From NCBI RefSeq assembly GCF_042432445.1, contig NZ_JBHLXE010000010.1, forward strand, positions 1 through 23,609: a stretch of DNA of 23,609 nucleotides, read 5' to 3'. The position numbers and the translations under genes were made by a program. This DNA is from Thorsellia kenyensis. Its GTDB lineage: Bacteria > Pseudomonadota > Gammaproteobacteria > Enterobacterales > Thorselliaceae. The notes below the pieces were generated by a model, which saw only the letters and a program-made list of their open reading frames with translations, made no database searches and had not been told where the DNA came from. Within the stretch, counting starts at the first letter, position 1. Each line of letters opens with the position of its first letter. Shown piece after piece: positions 16,178 through 23,609 of this stretch.

Positions 16178-17481
16178 ATGGCTAATAAATTTACCACATT
16201 TTCGAGTCCATTTAAATCATTTTTTATAAAGTTTCAATTAGAGAATTTGCAAGAAAAACTAAGTTTATGCAGCGTATGCGGTTACTGCAACCTGAGAGGT
16301 TTTTAAGCGCTTTAATTCAAAACACTTAGTTTCAAAGATCATGCTAACCTAGCAGATATTTTGAGAAAAATGCATAGTGAACAAGAGGCAAGTCAATACA
16401 AACCTTTTCATAATCAAATTAAAAAGGCGGAATGTACCAAATTTATACAAACCATGGTTGAAGAAGCAACTAAAGTACTCTTTCTTGCGCCTTTTAAGCA
16501 AGCGTTATCCAAAGAAACTCTTTTTAAAAACATATTTTTACATAACGGTTCCTCTTTAACCTTAAATCCTCGTTTAGCAGAGGAATTTCCTGGTCGCTTT
16601 ACAAAAACGGCACCTGCAGCAATAGAGTGTCATTTAACTATGGATTTAGTGAAAGGCGTGGCTAATTATATTGCGCTTGATGCAGATAAAGAAAGTGAGA
16701 AAAACTATAGACATTCTGAAAAAGGACTAAAAGAAACTTTAGTAATGATGGATGCGGGGTATTTTGATATCGGTTACCTTGAAAAAATAAGCAAATCTGG
16801 TGTTTTTTTTATTGTTAGAGCCAAAGTAAATATCAATCCTCTTGTTGTAGCAAAATATAATAAAATGGGCGCAAAACTTTGTCATAATGAAATGAAATTA
16901 AAGGAATTAAAAACTAAAAATCATGATTTTGTCGATATGGATGTAAAGTGGGCAAAAACAAATATCCCGATTCGAATCATTCAGTTTTATGGTAGAAAAA
17001 GAAAGGGTAAAGGTTACCTAATTACAAACCTAGACAGGGACCAATTTAAGGGTAATAAAGTACTATCACTTTATAGTTTAAGATGGCAAATCGAATTATT
17101 TTTTAAAGAATTAAAGTCGTTTTGCAGTCAAAAGAAAGTCAATACTGGAATGCCAATATTGTTAAAACGCTTATATGGGAAAGCATTTTGACTTTGATAG
17201 TAAAGCGTTACGTTGCGCTATCAGTCGGTATTTTATGGCAAACGATTATCTCAACACAGAAAATCTGTCGAAGCAGCTTGTGCTGGTTTCCCAAATTAAT
17301 GAATTACCTAAATTCCGATGAGCAAGACATGAGATTATTAGATGAAATATTCATATTTATTTCGAAAAATTGTGGGAGATCTAATACCAAACGAAATAAA
17401 GAAACTGAGATGTTTACATCAGGTCTTATCCCTTACTGTCAAATCAAATACTTAGAATCAGAGTTAAAAAAAAGAGTTTAA
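16178..17481 (+). pseudogene. IS4-family transposase, several frameshifts and first Asp lost
   Basis: The start MANKFTTFSSPFKSFFIKFQ is at 16178. The frame shifts near 16260 (continuing as FMQRMRLLQPERFLSALIQ), returns near 16330, and shifts again near 17147, after which NANIVKTLIWESIL follows. The central part is IS4-like: PGRFTKTAPAAIECHLTMDL, then MMDAGYFDIGYL with the second catalytic Asp, and YSLRWQIELFFKELKSFCS with the catalytic Glu. The usual first Asp, in a DGSS motif, appears as HNGSS (codon AAC at 16544), so even the catalytic site is damaged. The 276-residue ORF starting at 16361 and the ORF at 17122-17481 are pieces of this one gene. Confidence 0.85.
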
Positions 17482-18375
17482 GAAATATCGTATGTGTTGT
17501 CAATAAGTCAAATAACAAGTACACAAATATTTTTTTCGTGCAACATATAATTTTTTGCAGGCAATAATAGGTACACGCTCACCCATTCACCTATTAATAT
17601 TTGATTTTATTTTTATTTTCAATCATTTAGGATACAAAGCATGCATCTAAAGCTTGACTTGATTTTAAACCACGATGGATAAAATTTAATATAACAGTCC
17701 ATAAACCCCTGTAAATGAACATTAACTCCTTTGCTAATTAAAGTTCAAGTTTTTAAAATATCGCTCGCCAAGCAAATGATTTATTTTTTATTTAATTGCA
17801 CTCTTTGCTTTATCGCTCATTATGATATATCTAAATACCGTAGCTGGTGCCAATTTAAAACCTACTATTTACCGGTCGCTTACTGGTTCTACCACCAGAG
17901 TGGCTACTATAAGCTATTTTCATCTAATAACTAGCTTCAAGGCACACCATACCACTGAAATTATTAATAGTATATATATTTTGCCACAATGATGATTTTG
18001 AGGAAAAGAGTCCATTACATCACTTCATTAATAAAAACATTGATGATATAATTATCTAAATATAGTTTGACTCTAGTTCTATTTATGGTTGAATTCTTAA
18101 TTAATTGCATGTTATCAAAATAAATTTTTAATAAATCATTAAAGTTCGATTATGCAAATATTATTAGAGAAATTTTCCAATTGAACACTTTAAGCTCAAG
18201 GCTTATTAGGAATGATAGATTAAACTAATTTAGCTGTTATTCTAATTAACAAGAGTACTAATTTTAATACCATTGTGTTAGAAAATAAACCAGGTCTAAA
18301 TTCGCATTAGTATTCAAAGCATTCGTCCTGATATTTTCATAGATACGCAAAAAGATTACGTAATAGGGATCGAGC
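17482..18375. other. Long noncoding stretch before the dGTPase gene
   Basis: I see no gene with recognisable similarity in about 890 bp. It begins with the probable right end of the IS4 element. A 67-codon frame at 17731-17934 has unlikely composition. A weak promoter-like pair, TTGAAC at 18182 with TATTAG 17 bases later, lies about 170 bp before the dGTPase start. The region may contain its control sequences. Confidence 0.4.
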
Positions 18376-19950
18376 ATGATAAAATCAGTTGGAAATAAAA
18401 GAAAAAGAACATCAAGTGCTTCACATGATTCACTATTAGCATCAACACAGAGTGATAGAGCTAGATTGATATATTCAGCCCCATTTAGAAGATTACAACA
18501 AAAAGCCCAAGTTTTTTCTTTAGAAAGCAATTCTGCCGTAAGATCAAGACTAACCCATTCATTAGAAGTCTCACACATAGGTCGATATATAGTTGCACAA
18601 ATTGCTGAGAAAATAGCAAGTAATAAAGTTTTTGATACAAACGTAAAAAAATACTGGCAGGAAAATGCTTTAGCTATTTCAAATATTGTAGAAACGTCAT
18701 GTCTAATGCATGATATTGGTAATCCACCCTTTGGCCATTTTGGCGAGGCTGCAATAGTTTCATGGGCTAAGTCAAAAGATAATATTTTACCAATTCTTAA
18801 AAAAGCAATTGATTATGATGAAAACCCCAAAAAAAATAAAGAAGACTATTCTAGCATCATGGAGGATTTTATAAATTTTGATGGTAACCCTCAAGGTATC
18901 AGAATAGTAACTAAATTGCAGGGAGATGATGGATTTAACGGCTTAAATCTAACTTATACACAATTAGCTTCATTTTTTAAGTATGTTTACTGCCCATCTA
19001 CAATGCCAAAAGAACGTTCTAATGAATTTAGTAAAAAAATCGGTTATTTTAATACAGAAAAAAAATTAATTAAAGAGATATGGAAAGAACTTAAAATACC
19101 CGCTGATAATAGACATCCATTAAGTTTTATAATGGAAGCATCTGACGATATCTCATACTGTATAAGTGATATTGAAGATGGAATAGAAAAAAAAATAATA
19201 TCTTTAGAACATTTCATTAATTTTTTTTTAAAAGGATTAGAGAAATTAGAACAAGCAAATGAATCTGATATTTTTAACAAACTAAAAGAAAGCCTCAACT
19301 ACAGCAAGGAAAATAGAAAAATCAGCATATTCATTGACTTTAAAGCAAACCTATCAAATATTTTAGTCAATTTTGTTTCAGATGCTTTTATTCAGAATTA
19401 TGATGACTATGTCAACTTTAAAATTCACAAACCAATTATAAACCAAGAAACATTTGCTTATGGAATTTTAAAAATACTAAAAACTTACACATCAAAATAC
19501 TTATTTTGTTCTTACGACGCAGAAAGTATAGAAATTTCAGGGTATTCAATAATTACTGGTATTTTAAAGAAATATCAAAAACTATTGGAATTAAATAAAA
19601 AAAATTTTTATTATTTATTAACTGATAATTTCGTTGAAATTAAAAATAATGATTTGCAATACCATAAAAAATTATTTAATCAATTACCAACTCGTCATAT
19701 TAACTGTTATAAATCTACAATAATTAATGAGGAACTTACGCATGTTGAATCTGCATATTGTGAAGAAGAATGCATGGAAAAAGTTCAGTCTGAAATAGCC
19801 TTAAAGTTTGAAAAGTCATTCAATTTAGCAACGAAAACTATAGAATGGCAACTAAGAACACATTTAATAATCGATTTTATTTCTGGCATGACAGACCAAT
19901 TTGCATTAGAATTCTATCAACTTATAGAGGGAATTAATGTCAATGTATAA
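18376..19950 (+). CDS. dgt: Deoxyguanosinetriphosphate triphosphohydrolase, HD domain
   Basis: This cytoplasmic enzyme would hydrolyse dGTP to deoxyguanosine and triphosphate. The 524 residues align along their length with Escherichia Dgt (505). RRLQQKAQVFSLESNSAVRS comes first, then RLTHSLEV with metal ligand H61, CLMHDIGNPPFGHFGEAA with H112-D113, H121 and E124, and MEASDDISYCISDIED with D257/D258. The C-terminal GYSIITGILKKYQKLL, LPTRHINC and FISGMTDQFALEFYQLIEG match the last Dgt segments, so the enzyme looks complete. The N-terminus is shorter than in Escherichia. Start ATG 18376 follows an in-frame stop and a weak GGGATCGAG. The gene overlaps the next one by 14 bp, is very A+T-rich and sits in an IS-rich region, which favours an acquired defence role over housekeeping. 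Confidence 0.92.
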   Translation: MIKSVGNKRKRTSSASHDSLLASTQSDRARLIYSAPFRRLQQKAQVFSLESNSAVRSRLTHSLEVSHIGRYIVAQIAEKIASNKVFDTNVKKYWQENALAISNIVETSCLMHDIGNPPFGHFGEAAIVSWAKSKDNILPILKKAIDYDENPKKNKEDYSSIMEDFINFDGNPQGIRIVTKLQGDDGFNGLNLTYTQLASFFKYVYCPSTMPKERSNEFSKKIGYFNTEKKLIKEIWKELKIPADNRHPLSFIMEASDDISYCISDIEDGIEKKIISLEHFINFFLKGLEKLEQANESDIFNKLKESLNYSKENRKISIFIDFKANLSNILVNFVSDAFIQNYDDYVNFKIHKPIINQETFAYGILKILKTYTSKYLFCSYDAESIEISGYSIITGILKKYQKLLELNKKNFYYLLTDNFVEIKNNDLQYHKKLFNQLPTRHINCYKSTIINEELTHVESAYCEEECMEKVQSEIALKFEKSFNLATKTIEWQLRTHLIIDFISGMTDQFALEFYQLIEGINVNV

Positions 19951-20587
19951 TACTTTAAAACTCAGCAAACATCCTTATAAGTGGGTCAAACATCTGGTTA
20001 ACAAAGAACTTGGAGGATGCGGGGTGCTTGAATTTAGTAAATATAATTATGTTCCAAGGACAATTAATGACTATAGATATGAGTTTAAATTAAATCTTCC
20101 CGATTTTAATGAAAAGTCAATAAATTACATTATTTCAAATTTAGAACCAGGCTTAGAACTTGCTATTAATTCAAGAGTTTCAAATTCAAATGCTATTCTT
20201 CATATTCCAATGATAGATTTTGGAATCAAACTAAATACATCCATACCTGTGGATACATTATTAAAGTTTGTAAAATATTGGAATATGAACTTTATTTTGT
20301 TTTCTAGTGGAAGATCATATCATGCATACGGAGATCGCTTGTTAGAGCAGAATGAATGGATTAATTTTATGGGTAGTCTTTTGTTAATTAATATTCCTGG
20401 AGAAAGGAAATTAATCGATGACCGTTGGGTTGGACATAGACTTTTAGCAGGCTATTCGTCACTTAGATGGAGTAATAACACATCCCATTATAAGAAATAC
20501 CCCTCGCGTTCTGGGTTTCTTACCCATGATAATCTATATATAAATGAATCCAACAGTATTAACATGGATTATTATTTTAATTATTAA
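19937..20587 (+). CDS. Primase-like small protein coupled to the dGTPase
   Basis: This 216-residue protein starts inside the end of dgt (14-bp overlap). GAGGG lies five bases before ATG 19937, so the two are translationally coupled; ATG 19943 is an alternative. The order of segments recalls the archaeo-eukaryotic primase fold. ILHIPMIDFGIKLN at 87-100 is like motif I but with only one acidic residue (D94). FILFSSGRSYHAYG at 119-132 matches motif II (SGRxxH, with H129). LIDDRWVGHRLLAGYSSLRW at 159-178 gives an acidic pair D161-D162 like motif III and a conserved-looking RWxGHRLLxGY. I believe a family called primase 1D-like is the match, from memory. With one motif I acid missing, it may bind nucleotides or nucleic-acid ends rather than polymerise. 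Confidence 0.65.
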   Translation: MSMYNTLKLSKHPYKWVKHLVNKELGGCGVLEFSKYNYVPRTINDYRYEFKLNLPDFNEKSINYIISNLEPGLELAINSRVSNSNAILHIPMIDFGIKLNTSIPVDTLLKFVKYWNMNFILFSSGRSYHAYGDRLLEQNEWINFMGSLLLINIPGERKLIDDRWVGHRLLAGYSSLRWSNNTSHYKKYPSRSGFLTHDNLYINESNSINMDYYFNY

Positions 20588-21387
20588 TCCGTTTATAAAC
20601 TATATAAATGAGATTATTTTAAACAATCTTAACTAAGTTTAAATTTAATTGTTACATTTAAACTTCTGTAACCATTCAGCTATAAAATTCCGCCGAATTA
20701 ATTTGCAAATTTATTTTTGTAATGGCATTAATTACCTAATTTTGATAGTTAGAATTAGAGTTTGGATATAGCAAAACAGTATATTTATTATTCAATTTTA
20801 TTGTTCAATAGAGGTCACTTGGAATCAATCACAATCAATTAATGATTAAATAAAGAGCGAAGCTAGATTAAAATCAAATCAAATTGCTTTTCATGCTATT
20901 TTACTAGGACTTGAACCCAAATGAGGGACAGGCTCCTAGCCCTTTAAAAACCCAATGCGAGCAAATTGAGGGTATGAGCGCTGGGGTACATCTTTACAAT
21001 AAAATTTATCTAATTGATAAATATGATCATATGGAATAATTCAAGTCCCGTCTTCGCTCTACTCGATAATCCACAAATAATAATAACAGTTATTACACAT
21101 AAAAATAAAAATAAAGCCAACAATCAATTTAATATCAACAACTTAGATATTAAGTGGGTATTAAAATGTGATCTTGCCCTGCCTGCAGTGTAAATGCAGT
21201 GTAATTATTTTTTAATGTGAATTGCTTTATTCCCCTCCCTTGATATCGCCAACCATCTCCACTTGCAACATTTTCACTACCAACTCGCCGAGCTTTAAAC
21301 TTAACCTTTTAAGTACTAACGAATAATACTAATATATGCTTGTGACTAGAGGTATATCACTTAGACTATCAACCAACGTAGAATTTT
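20588..21387. other. Noncoding 800 bp with tRNA-like and inverted sequences
   Basis: No gene is seen. On the minus strand a TTTGGGTTCAAGTCC segment resembles a tRNA T-arm (around 20908-20922), and on the plus strand TTCAAGTCCCG and CTTCGCTCT (about 21040-21058) look like a tRNA 3' portion. AGAGCGAAG at 20853-20861 is complementary to CTTCGCTCT at 21050-21058. No complete cloverleaf could be formed. The region separates the dGTPase pair from the convergent GH19 operon. Confidence 0.4.
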
Positions 21388-21915
21388 TTATTCTGATTCA
21401 TCAAATATTGCATGGTTTACTATGTCTTTTTCACCAAATAGATTCTCATGACAATTTAATTCGGTTCTGACATTATTGCTGTCAATAATATTTATGGTAG
21501 ACCATGTCTTAAATTTTTCGTTTGGAATAGAAAAAGTATAATTGTTATCATGATACTTAAATTTAAGTTGAGTAGTGTTTGTTTTAGTTTCTTTTATTCG
21601 TATGAGCTGATTAGTCGAATCAAAATTTAATCTAAGCTTTTCATCTCCATTTTCTATAAATGAATAATATGCACTTTGAGTATGTTGATTTGTACAAATA
21701 ATGACATTTTGATTTCTAGGCAGAGCGCATGATGCAATAAGAGTTTCATCGGAGATGCAATCTTGCCTATAAGAATTGGTAACTATTTTACCGTTATGGC
21801 ATTGAGCTCTATAACTTCCTATTTTTATCTCACCATCTTCACAATCTTTTGCAAAAGCTGGATAATTTATTATTACTAGGATAAATAATAGGATGTGTTT
21901 ACTAAAAATATGCAT
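21388..21915 (-). CDS. Secreted Cys-rich protein, candidate immunity protein (paralog 2)
   Basis: This 175-residue protein has a signal peptide (hydrophobic LLFILVIINYPAFA, likely cut after residue 22) and six or more Cys in the mature part, so it is probably a periplasmic disulfide protein. From about residue 56 it is clearly paralogous to the gene just upstream: both have CxLPxNxxxxICxNQxTQ, YSF, FDSxxQLIR, TxLxFK and FGEKxIVxxAI in the same order. Its extra N-terminal part has a small Cys-rich module (CEDGEIKIGSYRAQCHNGK). The start lies three bases after the preceding stop, with GGAG upstream. Its position after a cell-wall hydrolase suggests an inhibitor. The family is not recognised. 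Confidence 0.8.
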   Translation of the reverse strand: MHIFSKHILLFILVIINYPAFAKDCEDGEIKIGSYRAQCHNGKIVTNSYRQDCISDETLIASCALPRNQNVIICTNQHTQSAYYSFIENGDEKLRLNFDSTNQLIRIKETKTNTTQLKFKYHDNNYTFSIPNEKFKTWSTINIIDSNNVRTELNCHENLFGEKDIVNHAIFDESE

Positions 21916-21918
21916 AGA

Positions 21919-22404
21919 TCAATTTTCTCCTTGACAAAACAGCCCTAAATAACATGTTTCTGAATCACCTAATTCATCGGGTATTTCTTGAATAGCCTTA
22001 CTAACAATGTTTTTTTCACCAAATGAGTTTTCAGTACAATCTAAAGTTGCAATTAAATGAGCTTTCCTATGAATTTCAATTGAGGCATATGCTCCAAATG
22101 TTTCTTGTGGAAGAATAAAGCGATAAAAGTATTCACCGCCTTTAAATCCTAAATAGGTCGTATAATTTCCTTTATCTAACCATCTGATTAACTGGTGGTT
22201 TGAATCAAAGTCTTTTGAAAGCTCTATTTTTTCATTGTTTACAAATGAATAGTTCAACGTTTGAGTTGTTTGATTTGCACAAATAGCGGCGCTTTTATTT
22301 TTAGGCAAGTCGCAAGAGAAAACTAATACATCATTTTCTTGGCAAGTCGAACTATAAGAATAAAATGGTAATAATAGTAATAGCGGAAAAACAAATTTTT
22401 TCAT
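21919..22404 (-). CDS. Secreted Cys-rich protein, candidate immunity protein (paralog 1)
   Basis: This 161-residue protein has a strong signal peptide (MKKFVFPLLLLLPFYSYSS, cleavage around residue 19). The mature domain shares CDLPKNKSAAICANQTTQ, YSF, DFDSNHQLIRW and NSFGEKNIVSKAI with the downstream paralog. The C-terminus adds a separate Cys pair (CYLGLFC). Its ATG overlaps the stop of the GH19 gene as ATGA, with AGAGG seven bases upstream, so it is made together with that enzyme. A periplasmic inhibitor that protects the producer from the hydrolase is the simplest reading. Confidence 0.8.
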   Translation of the reverse strand: MKKFVFPLLLLLPFYSYSSTCQENDVLVFSCDLPKNKSAAICANQTTQTLNYSFVNNEKIELSKDFDSNHQLIRWLDKGNYTTYLGFKGGEYFYRFILPQETFGAYASIEIHRKAHLIATLDCTENSFGEKNIVSKAIQEIPDELGDSETCYLGLFCQGEN

Positions 22405-22988
22405 AAAAAAACCTCTTCACATAATTTGTAAGCATTTTGTCGTTCTTCAAGCCCCATGTCACCACCATTGACTTTTTTTGTTACAGCGATTACACCATTA
22501 TATCCTAGACCTTTATCTGCTGTATAAACAGAACTATATAACCAGAACCAAATGGCGCTCCTAATAGCATAGGGCATTTCATTAATTATTTCGGGATGAT
22601 TGACGCTATCTGGAGAGCTGTCAGACCAGTAAATATTATACTTGGTTTGGAAAGTACTGTATTTTTCATATCCCGTAATTTGAATTAATCCTCGCCCTCT
22701 GAAATTATATCCGTCTTCGGGATGAGTTTGCCTATTTCCATTCAATCTTAGGTAATGCTTCCGTCCTATCGCTTGCTCGTCAGCTCGCCGTATGATGTTC
22801 TTGCCTTCTTTTAGATACCCATCTTCTTTAGCTTCTAATGAATGTTCTCTATAATATTTACTGAATTCTAGTAGAGTTTCAGCAGAAAATTGAAAACTTT
22901 CGGTTTTTCCTCTCATAGTACTTCCCACTTCGCCTTTTATTTGGGAAAAGAAATGTCGTAATCTTGTTGGCGTATCGATGAATGTCAA
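22401..22988 (-). CDS. GH19-type lysozyme/chitinase-like enzyme, 5' end removed by IS3
   Basis: The protein matches the GH19 fold: QIKGEVGS with the likely catalytic Glu (E20), then ESFQFSAETLLEF with the second Glu (E30), then the signature NFRGRGLIQITGYEKYSTFQ and KVNGGDMGLEERQNAYKLCE. Such enzymes cut peptidoglycan or chitin. In bacteria they occur as phage lysins and as delivered antibacterial toxins. The frame is open to the left into IS3 sequence. The apparent TTG start at 22988 and the next codon belong to the IS end (TGTCAAGC at 22983), and no ribosome-binding site is present. So the native N-terminus, at least 20 residues of the domain and any delivery domain, is missing. Without a new start this copy is probably not made. 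Confidence 0.85.
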   Translation of the reverse strand: MTFIDTPTRLRHFFSQIKGEVGSTMRGKTESFQFSAETLLEFSKYYREHSLEAKEDGYLKEGKNIIRRADEQAIGRKHYLRLNGNRQTHPEDGYNFRGRGLIQITGYEKYSTFQTKYNIYWSDSSPDSVNHPEIINEMPYAIRSAIWFWLYSSVYTADKGLGYNGVIAVTKKVNGGDMGLEERQNAYKLCEEVFL

Positions 22989-23477
22989 GCAACCTGTCCC
23001 TTTTTCTTGGTATTATTAGTCTCATTTTCTTTTACTGGGTTAAATACTATTTCATCTTGATAATCCCAGTCTCTGGTATTTCGATTGTTCCAACGCTCTG
23101 GAAGAGATAATTTAGCACGTTCATAAACTTTTTTTCGATTCGCAAGTATTTCACCATCGATACCCTGGTGGCGCTGTGCGGGTGTTACGTATTTAATGCC
23201 ACTATGCCTGTGTTCATTGTTGTACCAATCCACAAAACTGAGTACCCACTTTCTGGCATCTTCAATACTTTTAAAACCGTCTCTTGGATATTGTTTACGT
23301 GTTTTCATGCTTCCAAATAAACTCTCAGAAAAAGCATTATCTTTACTCACTGCAGGGCGGCTATATGAAGCAATTACACCTAAATGCTCTCATTTAGCCT
23401 TCATTGTATAGCCAGTCTTAGGGCTGCCATTATCAGAGTGAAGTGTTAATTTGACCTTCTTAATATTCTCCTTTAAA
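22983..23477 (-). pseudogene. IS3-family OrfB C-terminal fragment, one nonsense codon
   Basis: On the minus strand, from about 23475, the frame reads LTLHSDNGSPKTGYTMKAK, a stop, then EHLGVIASYSRPAVSKDNAF, SESLFGSMKTRKQYP, WYNNEHRHSGIKYVTPAQRH and ends KKGQVA at 22985. This is the integrase core end of an IS3 OrfB, with the catalytic Asp in HSDNG and Glu in FSESLFG. The IS terminus is TGTCAAGCAACCTGTCCC at 22983. The other end was cut by the IS3 copy at 23478. The 121-residue ORF at 22985-23350 is only part of it. Confidence 0.85.
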
Positions 23478-23609
23478 TATGGTGGTATGATTTTCCTGTA
23501 ATCATCTTTAGTCTATAATAACAAAAAATAGGAGACTATATTATGACAACAGAACCTAAAAAAATTCGTGTTAATTTTACCCCACAGCAAAAGAATGAAT
23601 TTGCAAAAT
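23478..23609 (+). mobile_element. Left end of IS3-family element with orfA start (cut by window end)
   Basis: This is the same left end as at 272, starting TATGGTGGTATG, with GGAG at 23531-23534 and ATG 23543. The reading MTTEPKKIRVNFTPQQKNEF is intact up to the window edge, so this copy is better preserved than the one at 272 and could be a complete element beyond the window. It lies in the same orientation as the copy at 272. Confidence 0.8.

Noticed and set aside
17731..17934. 67-codon ORF upstream of the dGTPase
   Set aside because: No ribosome-binding site, unlikely aromatic-rich composition and no recognisable family; treated as chance.
20905..20990. Possible tRNA on the minus strand
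   Set aside because: A T-arm-like sequence is present, but I could not form matching acceptor and anticodon stems, so it is not called as a tRNA.
1..23609. CRISPR array
   Set aside because: No regularly spaced repeat family with unique spacers was seen; the only tandem repeats are the heptamer at 3676 and the 25-bp pair at 7987.

Overview
The window looks like an A+T-rich gammaproteobacterial accessory region, probably from a marine or host-associated lineage. The grounds are a TAXI-type TRAP transporter with a DUF1850 partner, an Escherichia-type dGTPase, a GH19 lysozyme with periplasmic partners, and a dense set of decayed IS3, IS66, IS5, IS1111 (IS110), IS4 and probably ISL3 elements. The species cannot be fixed from the sequence.

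Layout. 1-1605 is an insertion-sequence graveyard: an IS3 orfB piece, a degenerate IS3 copy starting at 272, and the 3' part of an IS66 transposase. 1832-3464 holds two minus-strand single genes, a secreted protein and a RimJ/RimL-like GNAT, with a 106-bp MITE-like element between them. 4133-7860 is a TAXI-TRAP uptake system in which the binding protein converges on a permease/DUF1850 operon. 7861-9244 holds no intact gene, only remnants including a broken C5-cytosine methyltransferase. 9245-13073 is a two-gene locus: a SWIM zinc-finger protein and a large helical protein whose 3' end abuts an IS3 fragment.

13069-17481 is a nested transposon block. An IS5-family transposase was split by an IS1111-type element whose boundaries can be placed to within 2 bp. 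The noncoding right end of that element carries a candidate bridge/seek RNA, part of which matches the actual insertion site. The block then holds an orphan ORF tail, a G+C-rich structured insert, and a decayed IS4-family element with a hairpin over its ribosome-binding site.

18376-20587 is an overlapping pair: an intact HD-domain dGTPase and a small protein with archaeo-eukaryotic-primase-like motifs. This is a strong candidate anti-phage module. 21388-22988 (minus strand) is a translationally coupled GH19 muramidase-like gene followed by two paralogous secreted proteins, which reads as a toxin with tandem immunity genes. Its 5' end has been removed by another IS3. The window ends in the left end of an IS3 copy whose sequence matches the copy at 272, so about 23 kb lies between two direct copies.

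The main candidate systems are the dGTPase/primase-like pair, the GH19/paralog operon, the SWIM/large-helical-protein pair, and the IS1111 element with its putative guide RNA. All assignments rest on reading motifs by eye; no database search was possible.
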